From Advenella incenata (GTDB lineage Bacteria > Pseudomonadota > Gammaproteobacteria > Burkholderiales > Burkholderiaceae_B): 64,000 nucleotides of DNA. Position 1 is the first letter of the stretch. Each line of letters begins with the position of its first letter. This document shows, piece after piece, positions 19,727 to 27,940 of this stretch. The notes beneath the pieces were generated by a model that ran no database searches, was not told the origin of the DNA, and was given only the letters and a program-made list of their open reading frames with translations. The stretch spans positions 372,001 through 436,000 of the forward strand of contig NZ_SHKO01000002.1 of assembly GCF_004217095.1 (NCBI RefSeq), in the 5' to 3' direction. The position numbers and the translations under genes are program-made.

Positions 19727-20182
19727 CTATCTTACCATTCCCTGAGAGCCAGCAAACAATTTTTCAGATTCTTGACCGTCTGAATACACTACGCTAATCC
19801 AGTACCAGCACGGTTTGCCACGTCTATTATGGTAATAGAATCCTTCAGTATTGCTTTCTGCGCTAACTGTTGCGAGTAAGACTGCGTTTATGGGATCATC
19901 ACTCACTCGCCCGTATATATTGACAGTGTCTACTCCGTTTACAGGCGGGCTTCTCCATTTTAGCAACGTTTCCCCATTATCATCGAGCGTTCGTGCGTTA
20001 ATGACTGGTAAAGGATCTATTGGGCAATCAGATAAGTTGTTTTTCTCTAAATGGAAGTCTGCTGAACGCGTCGGCTGTGGGTCGGTTTGGCGCTCAGATA
20101 TTTTTCTACGAATACTAATTCGTGCGATTAAAAATACATAAAGAGCGAAGGCTATGCCGAGAATAATAAAAAAATTTCGCAT
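19727..20182 (-). CDS. Membrane-anchored protein with fibronectin-III-like domain
   Basis: A 151-residue protein not recognised as a named family. Residues about 4-22 form one hydrophobic segment followed by RISIRRK, a signal-anchor rather than a cleaved signal. Residues about 57-145 have the spacing of a fibronectin type III domain: LLKWRSPP, VNIYGRVS, then CWYWISVVYSDGQES near the end. Its ATG overlaps the stop of the alpha/beta-hydrolase-like gene by one base (TAATG), so the pair is translationally coupled. It may hold that enzyme or the glycan at the membrane. The pair runs against all neighbouring capsule genes. Confidence 0.55.
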   Translation of the reverse strand: MRNFFIILGIAFALYVFLIARISIRRKISERQTDPQPTRSADFHLEKNNLSDCPIDPLPVINARTLDDNGETLLKWRSPPVNGVDTVNIYGRVSDDPINAVLLATVSAESNTEGFYYHNRRGKPCWYWISVVYSDGQESEKLFAGSQGMVR

Positions 20183-21168
20183 TATCTTCCTCTTATTGAG
20201 ATAATCTCGTTAATCTTATTTGAAGCAAACATTTCATGCCAGGTCAAATCAGTGGTTGCAAGATTGTTGAGTGTTTCTACTAGCGAAGCGAAAGAGGGCG
20301 CGGCATGGCCGCTACCTGTATTCATGATTTTTAGATGTCTTCTCGGGCTAAAATCTCCCCCCACCCTCGTCAATTCCGTAGGTTGGCTAATTCCTAAGTT
20401 GCTGAGGAATGGTTTTAAATGCGCATCAATATGGTGGTGATCAGATGCGTTCTGAAGATAAATTAAATAATTAGAAGAGGACGGATTTTCTTTGGTGTAC
20501 CTTGAGAACAAATCAGTCTCTATTATTCCTTGCAAATAATCTTTCCCTTCCTCGATGCTACCGTCGAAATTCCAAGCATGTCGAAGGTAAGTCGTCACCG
20601 AATCAGGAATGAACTTAAAAATGTCAGTTTGTGGATTCCAAGGTAGAGCTAATGATTCCGAGAAAAAAGAGGAGTAATACATTGCGGCATAACCGCCACC
20701 GGACCCTCCTACGAAAATTAGCCGACTGGGCTTCAGTTGATCTATGATTTTTTTCAACACCTGAACAATTACCGTCTGCGCGTGTATATCGTTAGCACCT
20801 AAGTACCATGCGAGGTTCAGCTTATCGGAGAGGTAAAGACTGGGATCGTTGATGCAAACATAAGATGCATCTACTTGCTCCAACAAATTGTAGCCACTGA
20901 AAGAAGGTAGTCGAAGTCCTTTACGTATTGAATTGGAAGCAGAGGAGTCGGCAGTTGGATTCTGATTCGTCCCGTTCTGTTTTTGTGCGCCGGTAAATGC
21001 AGCGTTAAAAAAAACTATTAATGGCCTGTTATCCATTATTTTTAATAGAAAGTCATACTGTCCTTTCTGATCCGGAAAACTGACGAGCGATGATTGAGCG
21101 GGAGTAATGCAAAAATCGCTGAGTGAATTATATATTGAAGAAGTAGTGTTCCATTTGTTGTTAGTCAT
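20182..21168 (-). CDS. Alpha/beta-hydrolase-like protein, paralogue of the one at 21699
   Basis: A 328-residue serine-hydrolase-like protein. The nucleophile elbow GGSGGGY at 154-160 gives Ser156; Asp243 (LQNASDHHH) and His288 (GSGHAAP) complete a likely triad. It shares ordered motifs with the protein at 21699: DPSLYLSDKLNLAWYLG, NPQTDIFKF, LQN-x-x-D-x-H, HLxxFLxxLGIS and GHxAP. It lacks the YAFYL module of that paralogue; its N-terminus keeps only a short FPDQKGQYDFLL piece. No signal peptide. Function unknown; capsule acyl esterase or transferase is a guess from context. It is coupled to the fibronectin-III-like gene. Confidence 0.6.
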   Translation of the reverse strand: MTNNKWNTTSSIYNSLSDFCITPAQSSLVSFPDQKGQYDFLLKIMDNRPLIVFFNAAFTGAQKQNGTNQNPTADSSASNSIRKGLRLPSFSGYNLLEQVDASYVCINDPSLYLSDKLNLAWYLGANDIHAQTVIVQVLKKIIDQLKPSRLIFVGGSGGGYAAMYYSSFFSESLALPWNPQTDIFKFIPDSVTTYLRHAWNFDGSIEEGKDYLQGIIETDLFSRYTKENPSSSNYLIYLQNASDHHHIDAHLKPFLSNLGISQPTELTRVGGDFSPRRHLKIMNTGSGHAAPSFASLVETLNNLATTDLTWHEMFASNKINEIISIRGR

Positions 21169-21698
21169 AAGCTGCAGTTACCCAAATATTTCTCAATTCC
21201 ATCTAATGCGAAACGCGTGTGTCAATATAAACATCGTATTCTACACTCTTAGGCATATGGCTCGTGTCACGGGCTAGAACCTTTACACTTTAGCGACTAC
21301 AGCTCGTGAAATACGAGAATTAGTGTCAAGAATATATTTACGCTTGGCCGTGTCTATATTTGGCGCGTTTAAAAGGTTAATTATATTCATAAACTAAGCT
21401 TATTATAGGTAACTGTTGACTAATTCAGATATTGAGAATAGGGACAATTTCACCGTTTCTTTGAACAAGTCAATGCAATAAACGGTAGAATTCGAATAGT
21501 TGGTTCAAACTCGAGCTTGAACCAATGGCGCAATAAAAATGTTAAATTGCATTTGTTATTTCATTTATATCCGGGCTATAAATTAACTAGGCAGCAACGT
21601 TACGATCATTTTTTTCTTGGATCTTCTCTGGAAAATCAAGAATAAATATGTAAAATTTATTATATTAAATTTACTTTTGAGAAGTCGTTCAATTTTTT
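21169..21698. other. Divergent intergenic region between two paralogous hydrolase genes
   Basis: About 530 AT-rich bases between the minus-strand pair and the plus-strand gene at 21699. No open frame of note. A perfect inverted repeat at 21500-21525 is listed separately. The promoters for both directions should be here, but I could not fix -35/-10 boxes. Confidence 0.45.
21500..21525. repeat. Inverted repeat, 9-base arms
   Basis: TTGGTTCAA at 21500-21508 and its exact complement TTGAACCAA at 21517-21525 flank an 8-base spacer. No T-run follows on either side, so an operator or an RNA hairpin in the leader of the 21699 gene is more likely than a terminator. Confidence 0.4.
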
Positions 21699-22898
21699 AT
21701 GAAAATAAGCATTGATTATAAGCGGGGATCCGCAAATTTTACGGCAAATGTCCATGATGAGAGCGGTTCAGAAAACGATGAGTATGCTTTTTACTTAATG
21801 CGAAAGGGAGGCTCCTTACCACCAGTAAAAGTTGCCGTCAGTTGGTATTCGTGCAAAATATCTCATACATTTGTACTTCCGGCGCTGAAAGGACACTATT
21901 ACATTATTTGTTTTAGAAAGGAAAGCGCGAGATCTGGGCAGCAAAGAGTGGTATCAGAGGTTGTTCATGTAGAAAATTTCTCTGATTATACGAAAGCGGA
22001 TGGTATTTTTTTCTATTCCAATGAAGAGCAATTTTTCGCTACAGAGATTTTCGAAAGTGGTACGCATTACGTTACTCGAGAAACAGCTACTCTAGCTTTT
22101 AAAGTGGTGAATAAAAAAACTGATACATGCTTTGTGTCACTTGCCGCTGCAGCAAAGCGTGACGGAGGAAACGAGCCAATATTTACCGGCCTTGGGCTGT
22201 CACGAAAAATGAAATCGAGTTCGATTCTGGTCAGTGATCCGAGCTTGCATTCTGATCCAACTTTGACGCTAGCTTGGTATGCTGGAAATAAGAATTTAAG
22301 ATTACAAGTTGATTTACCAAGATTCGTGAACCATATTGTTTACGCGATCGGGGCCTGTCGCACGATACTCTTTGGATCTTCGGGGGGAGGGTTTGCGACG
22401 CTATTCTATTCAAATAGATTGATTAATTGTATTGGTATCTCGGTAAATCCTCAGGTGGACATCGCTCGTTTTCACGCGCATTTAGTACGCGATTATTTGA
22501 AGGCAGCTTTTAATCATAATAATTTGGAAGTGCCTCTGGACTCTGCACTGCAAGCTTGTGGTATTGAACATAATATAGTGCCTCTCTTTAAGAGGCTCAA
22601 GTTTTTACCCAAAACCTTTTATTTGCAAAATCGGAATGATTGGCATTACGAGGAGCATCTAATGTATTTTCTAAGATCGCTCGGCGTATCCGATGAGTGT
22701 GATCTAAAAGGGGTGGGTTTATATGAAAGCAATTTGTACACTTTAGTTAGTCCAAACTGGGGTGATGGTCACGTGGCTCCCCCAAAAGAGTTGATTATTG
22801 GTTTAATTAATGAGCTGGAGGAAAATGCTTCCTATTGGGAAGCAAATGGATTTGATGTGAATAGAAAACGTGTATCAATATTGCTAAAGAACCATTGA
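21699..22898 (+). CDS. Alpha/beta-hydrolase-like protein with N-terminal YAFYL module
   Basis: A 399-residue protein. Residues about 5-92 form the small beta module (DEYAFYLMRKGG at 27-38, LPALKGHYYIICFRKE at 60-75) shared with the proteins at 1541 and 24491. Residues about 140-375 are the serine-hydrolase-like part: FGSSGGGF at 225-232 (Ser228), Asp314 in LQNRNDWHY and His358 in DGHVAPP. It is a paralogue of the protein at 20182. It has no signal peptide. It heads a plus-strand run with the beta-helix and heparinase-like genes, its stop lying about 10 bases before the next ATG. A role in processing or acylating capsule chains is inferred. Confidence 0.62.
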   Translation: MKISIDYKRGSANFTANVHDESGSENDEYAFYLMRKGGSLPPVKVAVSWYSCKISHTFVLPALKGHYYIICFRKESARSGQQRVVSEVVHVENFSDYTKADGIFFYSNEEQFFATEIFESGTHYVTRETATLAFKVVNKKTDTCFVSLAAAAKRDGGNEPIFTGLGLSRKMKSSSILVSDPSLHSDPTLTLAWYAGNKNLRLQVDLPRFVNHIVYAIGACRTILFGSSGGGFATLFYSNRLINCIGISVNPQVDIARFHAHLVRDYLKAAFNHNNLEVPLDSALQACGIEHNIVPLFKRLKFLPKTFYLQNRNDWHYEEHLMYFLRSLGVSDECDLKGVGLYESNLYTLVSPNWGDGHVAPPKELIIGLINELEENASYWEANGFDVNRKRVSILLKNH

Positions 22899-22908
22899 GT
22901 TGAGGAAT

Positions 22909-24513
22909 ATGGACGGCAGACGAAGATTTATAACTCGATCACTCGCTTTGATCCTTTTCGAATACGTGGCTCCGCCCCAAGTACTTTCGAAACAGAATAG
23001 TTCTCACAATTTGGCGGCAACTATAGTTGATCCAGCCGGCGATGGAACTACTGATGACACGGAAGCACTAAATTACCTTTTTTCCAAGGCTAACGCAGGG
23101 GAAACAGTGCGCCTGAATCCTAAAAAAATATTTGCGATTAAAGGGCCATTGATTATTCCCCAGGGAATCAACGTGGAAACTCAGGGTTCGGTGTTTAAAA
23201 AAATTCCCACAAATAATGATGAATACGCCATTGAAATAAATAGCGATGTTCGTATAGACGACATTACGTTATTAGTAAAAAACAATACAAACCAGCGTGG
23301 CATCCATCTTCAAGGCTCCTCAATTTCGATAAATAGAGTTTCTGTGAATTCAGAAATCACTGGCAGTAAATCAAAATCTAAGTACGTGGCCCTCACCGTT
23401 GGTACCGAAAATGCAACATGTTCAAATATTGTTGTAGCGGAGGTTTTGATTAAAAATTGGGACTATCCGGTCGCCTGCGTGTTGTTGAAGGATTCGAGTA
23501 TCAAGAAGATCGACATACTTAATTATCGTCGTGGTGTCTATGTCCGGGATTGTGTTAATTGTCAGTTTGATAATGCAACTTTGCAAGGCTTATCACGGAA
23601 CTCAAAAGGTTCTCCCGGAGATAATGGGTTGCTGGTAGAAAGTGTGATTGGCCACAAGAGTGCTCGAGATCTACGGTTTTCTAATTGGCGGATTTCTGAT
23701 TCTGGTGAACATGGTATTCGTTTGGGTGGAGCATACCAGATCGATGCTGTAACATTTACTGGAATTAAAGTATATCGCCCAGGTGTCGGATATCAATCTG
23801 GAGGGGGATGTGGAATAAAAATAAGGGGGTTTAACCCAAAAAAAACACTCCATACTAATATAAATTTGACCAGCATAGATATTTATGACTGTCGCGACAA
23901 GGGGGCGAATTTTTCATCGCTGTTTATCGCATTATGCGATCAGGTCAATGTGGATAGACTGAGAATTAAAAGGGATAAAAATTCGTTTTCAGGACAGTAT
24001 GGAATATCCGTATTAAGTTCCAGCAACATTAACATTGGTAATTCTCAGGTGCTGGATTGCGTAAAACATGCTTTGCGGATATATACAGGAAATGAAAAGG
24101 ATTTTGCACCTCGTTTAGAAAATATATTGATTTCGGATGCTGTTTTAACTAATACTGAAACATCAAATAGTTCTGTTGTTTCGTTCGAGGCGGACACTGT
24201 ACTTTTTACTAACATAAGGATGGAACGATGCAAGATTGAAGGGGGGACCGCCGCGGTAGTTGCTTTGCGACCTAAGGATCGGGGGGGATATGTTGCAAGT
24301 CAATTGCAATTTGCGTATCTTTCGAAGAAAATTAGAAATAAACCGAAAATGCCCGTAATAGGCACCGCTGATTTTTTAATTGATATGTCGGTGGATCTCG
24401 AAAACCTGGATCGAGTGGAAGCAAAAAGCGGGTCTAAGATAAATACGCATACGTCGAAGTACAAGAAAATCACAGGGAAATGGATTAAGCATGGAAGTCA
24501 GGTTAATAAATAA
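22909..24513 (+). CDS. Right-handed beta-helix protein, pectate-lyase-3 type, probable Tat export
   Basis: A 534-residue protein. The N-terminus MDGRRRFITRS followed by a short hydrophobic run fits a twin-arginine signal, so it is probably exported folded to the periplasm. DPAGDGTTDDTEALNYLF, about 35 residues in, is the hallmark of the Pectate_lyase_3 / glycoside hydrolase 28-like superfamily, and the rest is rich in beta-helix rungs (NINIG, ISVLSSSNINI). Catalytic residues cannot be assigned by eye. It could be a polysaccharide lyase, depolymerase or epimerase acting on the capsule. I moved the start from a TTG at 22900 to the ATG at 22909, which has GAGGA just upstream. The last 23 bases overlap the next gene. 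Confidence 0.68.
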   Translation: MDGRRRFITRSLALILFEYVAPPQVLSKQNSSHNLAATIVDPAGDGTTDDTEALNYLFSKANAGETVRLNPKKIFAIKGPLIIPQGINVETQGSVFKKIPTNNDEYAIEINSDVRIDDITLLVKNNTNQRGIHLQGSSISINRVSVNSEITGSKSKSKYVALTVGTENATCSNIVVAEVLIKNWDYPVACVLLKDSSIKKIDILNYRRGVYVRDCVNCQFDNATLQGLSRNSKGSPGDNGLLVESVIGHKSARDLRFSNWRISDSGEHGIRLGGAYQIDAVTFTGIKVYRPGVGYQSGGGCGIKIRGFNPKKTLHTNINLTSIDIYDCRDKGANFSSLFIALCDQVNVDRLRIKRDKNSFSGQYGISVLSSSNINIGNSQVLDCVKHALRIYTGNEKDFAPRLENILISDAVLTNTETSNSSVVSFEADTVLFTNIRMERCKIEGGTAAVVALRPKDRGGYVASQLQFAYLSKKIRNKPKMPVIGTADFLIDMSVDLENLDRVEAKSGSKINTHTSKYKKITGKWIKHGSQVNK

Positions 24514-26404
24514 CGATTTAGTGTTAGACGCTATTGTGGATAATCCCATTAGCAATGATGGAGATGAATATGCATTTTATCTGATGCTTCATAATGAGAA
24601 GGTCAACGAGTTTTGGTATTCTAGTCATCGGCATATACAATTCCCTTTGCCGGATAAGGCAGGGCAATATCATGTGCTTTGTTTCCACCGCAATGTGAAG
24701 CGATCAGAAAAATCGAGAGCAAACTCGAATCGTATATCAGTCACGCCCGCGATCAGGTGGAAGATTCCTCAAGCTGTTGCCATCGGTCGCTACAAACAGT
24801 TGATATATTTCAGGCGAGTGATTTTTGGAGATTATGAATCTCAGAAACGACTAGGATATATTCCGAGAGTCGGAGCTGCTCCTATTCCGCTTCTTGTCCC
24901 AATGAACTATGGGCCTCGTAACGACAGAAATATTGAGTTCGCCTTAAGCTCTTGGAAATTTTTAGCACCTATTTGGAAGGTTTATTTCTCATCGAAAAAG
25001 TATAAATATCTCAAGGAGCTTTATACTTTTTTTCTAGATTGGAATCAGTCTTTAGAAATAAGTAATGGGAAAAATTCTTTTGCTTGGTATGATATGGCAG
25101 TCGGAACACGAGCGATGCATTTGGCTTTATTTTTATACGTGTTAAATGAAGAAAAAATTGAGCTTTCCACAAGAGATAGTCGAATTCTTGGTGATATCAT
25201 TAACCGTCATATTGAATACTTGGAAAACGAAAAAAATTTAAAATATAATAATCATGGAGTATGGCAAATATTAGGCCTCCGATTGCTATATTGGTCTCGG
25301 AATGAAACATCTCAGGAAAAAATAGATTTTTGTGAGTATCAATTGTCTAAGTTGATTGATTTGAACTTTACTGAAGAAAATGTTAGTTCAGAAAATTCTC
25401 CTTTTTATCATAAATATACTGCAGATTTGATTTGCCAAATACCGACACAGCTATTTGCACAAACCCAAGCTAGAATAACTGCTATTCAAGACAAAAAGGA
25501 CGAAATTTCAGCTTGGTTAACGAGCCCAAGCGGTTATTTTTATCTCATCGGCGATTCCGATGACAAAGGAATGCTGTTAAAATCAAAAATCTCTTGTGAC
25601 TTTGTGCAAGATGATATCTGTTATATTTCAAAAGCCTACCTCGGCTCTGGGTACGCGATTGTTAGAACTCACCCAGATACTCCGACGGATGACAATGCTG
25701 CGCTCATCTTTCACGCGACGTCTGCTTCATATTCTCATGCTCATTCAGATAAATTAAGCTTTGTCTTTATACATAAAGGCATTGAACTGATTTCTGATTC
25801 GGGAAAGTATAGTTATGAGAACGACAAATGGAGGAAATATTTTGTTAGTGATCGTGCGCACAACACCGTTGGGTTTACGAACAAAGTATTTATGCCGACG
25901 GATACCAATTTGGGTGATTCTCATATTTTTGAATGCAACTTCGATAATGGAACTTATTATCTTTCCGGGGAAACTAAAAAGAAAGATGTGCTTTTCGAAC
26001 ATAAACGGATACTAAGTTTCAAACCCGACGAATATTTAAATATTGTGGATCACATTATTCATAAATGTGAGGGTGTGGGCGATATTGAGGTCAGGCTTCA
26101 TTTTGGCATTGATATATCTTTGCAAGAAATTAATTCGCGTTTGGTTGCTTTGTTTGACAATAAAATTATCGCTTCAATCGAGCCTGACTCGAGGCTTTTG
26201 CAATACGAAATATATAGCGGTTCGGAAAATCCAATTCTGGGTTGGAGTAGTAGGGCGTATAAGAAAAAAAAGCCAATTAATGCGCTTGTTATGCGATTCG
26301 CACCTGATTTAACCGAAATTCAAACTAAAATCCATCTCAAGGCATCACGGTTCTTCAACGATAATTTATTCGATGATAGAGCCTCTACATTGGGACGAAT
26401 ATAG
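24491..26404 (+). CDS. Heparinase II/III-like protein with N-terminal YAFYL module
   Basis: A 637-residue protein. Residues about 1-85 hold the small beta module (DEYAFYLMLHNE at 25-36, KAGQYHVLCFHRN at 56-68). Residues about 95-385 form the alpha-helical toroid of uronate lyases (NNHGVWQ at 253-259, ENSPFYHKY at 301-309). Residues about 385-630 carry the heparinase II/III beta domain (SYSHAHSDKLSF at 413-424, DSGKYSYEND at 436-445, RAHNTVGF at 455-462). Family members cleave uronate-containing glycans by beta-elimination, which fits a ManNAcA capsule. They are usually periplasmic, but no signal peptide is visible here. The start lies inside the beta-helix gene (23-base overlap). Confidence 0.75.
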   Translation: MEVRLINNDLVLDAIVDNPISNDGDEYAFYLMLHNEKVNEFWYSSHRHIQFPLPDKAGQYHVLCFHRNVKRSEKSRANSNRISVTPAIRWKIPQAVAIGRYKQLIYFRRVIFGDYESQKRLGYIPRVGAAPIPLLVPMNYGPRNDRNIEFALSSWKFLAPIWKVYFSSKKYKYLKELYTFFLDWNQSLEISNGKNSFAWYDMAVGTRAMHLALFLYVLNEEKIELSTRDSRILGDIINRHIEYLENEKNLKYNNHGVWQILGLRLLYWSRNETSQEKIDFCEYQLSKLIDLNFTEENVSSENSPFYHKYTADLICQIPTQLFAQTQARITAIQDKKDEISAWLTSPSGYFYLIGDSDDKGMLLKSKISCDFVQDDICYISKAYLGSGYAIVRTHPDTPTDDNAALIFHATSASYSHAHSDKLSFVFIHKGIELISDSGKYSYENDKWRKYFVSDRAHNTVGFTNKVFMPTDTNLGDSHIFECNFDNGTYYLSGETKKKDVLFEHKRILSFKPDEYLNIVDHIIHKCEGVGDIEVRLHFGIDISLQEINSRLVALFDNKIIASIEPDSRLLQYEIYSGSENPILGWSSRAYKKKKPINALVMRFAPDLTEIQTKIHLKASRFFNDNLFDDRASTLGRI

Positions 26405-26764
26405 AAGAAATATATAAAAGGGAAAATGAAATTCACAAAGATCGGCCTAATCATTTATGAACTTAGATGGTCCTTTCAAATTTAAGGGTACTTTGCTGAG
26501 GAAGCAGTCTGGTTAATAGAGGGGGTTAGATATGTTAGTCTTTGTTCCGTCAGGATTTGCAAGGACCAAATCCGATACAAAGTAGTACGCCGTAGGCCTA
26601 ACGCGGGGCGTCTAATGTGTAATGATTGAAGTAGTAGCCCGACCGAATTAATTGAGCCCGGTAAAACACGATATTATATCAACCGAAGTTTTCTGCTTAG
26701 GCTTCCTTCATTAAGGAACTGAGCAATATATCAAACATGGTTTGTCTCTGGCATTTCTTCAATA
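26405..26764. other. Intergenic region with no recognised feature
   Basis: About 360 bases between the heparinase-like gene and the glycosyltransferase at 26765. I see no open frame, tRNA, strong hairpin or repeat. It may hold a promoter for the glycosyltransferase and the multi-domain gene behind it. Confidence 0.4.
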
Positions 26765-27934
26765 ATGAAAAATCAAGATCTACTAAACGGCGCACGAAGT
26801 CCTGCTGATCTTTTTATAGGTACGGTGTGTGCCCAAGGGATGAAGGATCTCAATCTGCCGTATGTTCTGTCCTATTCTCCAGTGTCGATTCTTAATCCTT
26901 TCCAAAAACTGCTATATTGCAGCGCGACAGAGGCTGGGTACGCAATTGTGCCTACGGCAAAATTTCATGATTTAGGTATTGTTAACTGGAAGAATCGTTC
27001 GGTAATACATTTGCATTGGCTTGCTTCCGTTCTGAAAAATTGTAAGAGCAGCGAACATGCTGAATTTTGTGTGCGCGAATTTGAAAAGTTGTTGGTGGAA
27101 TGGCGCTCTCGTGGGCATAAACTACTATGGACTATGCATAATTTGCTACCACATGATCATTCTTTTACTGACGCAGAAATTAGTTTGCGCGAAGTGACCA
27201 TTCGGCATTCTAATGCCATTCATGTGTTATCCAAGGATTCGGTGGAGCTCGCGAACGACATATATTATGTGCCGGAACATAAAACATTTCACGTGCCACA
27301 TCCTTCTTATGAAGGTTGGTATCCAAATATTGTAGATCTTGCTACCGCTCGTCAATATTTGGACCTAAATTTTAAAGAATTCGTATTTCTCGCATTTGGT
27401 TCCATTCAAAGATACAAAGGTATTGTGGAACTAATCGAAGCTTTTAAGATTCTTGAGCGCGAAAACCGAGATCGTTCGCTGCGATTGATAATTTCAGGAA
27501 AACCTGCTGACGCCAATTATATGAATGAGATCATTGAGTCGATTGGAGCCGGTTCGAACATAAATCTTATCCCGAATGCGCTTGAGGATAGGGATATACA
27601 AGTCTTGTTTAACGCTGCCGACGTGGTGGTCGCTCCCTATTCAAAGACACTTAACTCTGGAATCTCGTTATTAGCGGCTACTTTTATGAAAGAGTTGGTA
27701 GCGCCATATTCACCAGGGATAACTCAAACTTACGCAGCAGATACTACGTTGTTATATACCGGTAAGCCGGGTGATCAATTGGTAGATTCACTTAGGAGAT
27801 CGATTAATTACAAAATTTCATCTGTGAAATTTTCAGAAATATTAAAACTTCATAATCCGAATGTTGTTTCAAAAAAGTTTTTCGATGCAATCACGACTTA
27901 TGTACTGAAGACTGATGGAGAAAATTCTGTCTAA
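26765..27934 (+). CDS. Glycosyltransferase, GT-B fold
   Basis: A 389-residue protein. The N-terminal half has VIHLHWLASVL, LLWTMHNLLPHD and AIHVLSKDSVEL, a pattern of GT4-like mannosyl- and glucuronosyl-transferases. The C-terminal half has FLAFGSIQRYKGIVELIEAFKIL, then VVVAPYSKTLNSGISLLAAT for the donor site. It probably adds one sugar of the capsule repeat, and mannose is possible given manC downstream. It ends six bases before the next gene, so the two are co-transcribed. Codon use is AT-rich like its neighbours. Confidence 0.78.
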   Translation: MKNQDLLNGARSPADLFIGTVCAQGMKDLNLPYVLSYSPVSILNPFQKLLYCSATEAGYAIVPTAKFHDLGIVNWKNRSVIHLHWLASVLKNCKSSEHAEFCVREFEKLLVEWRSRGHKLLWTMHNLLPHDHSFTDAEISLREVTIRHSNAIHVLSKDSVELANDIYYVPEHKTFHVPHPSYEGWYPNIVDLATARQYLDLNFKEFVFLAFGSIQRYKGIVELIEAFKILERENRDRSLRLIISGKPADANYMNEIIESIGAGSNINLIPNALEDRDIQVLFNAADVVVAPYSKTLNSGISLLAATFMKELVAPYSPGITQTYAADTTLLYTGKPGDQLVDSLRRSINYKISSVKFSEILKLHNPNVVSKKFFDAITTYVLKTDGENSV

Positions 27935-27940
27935 GAGAAT

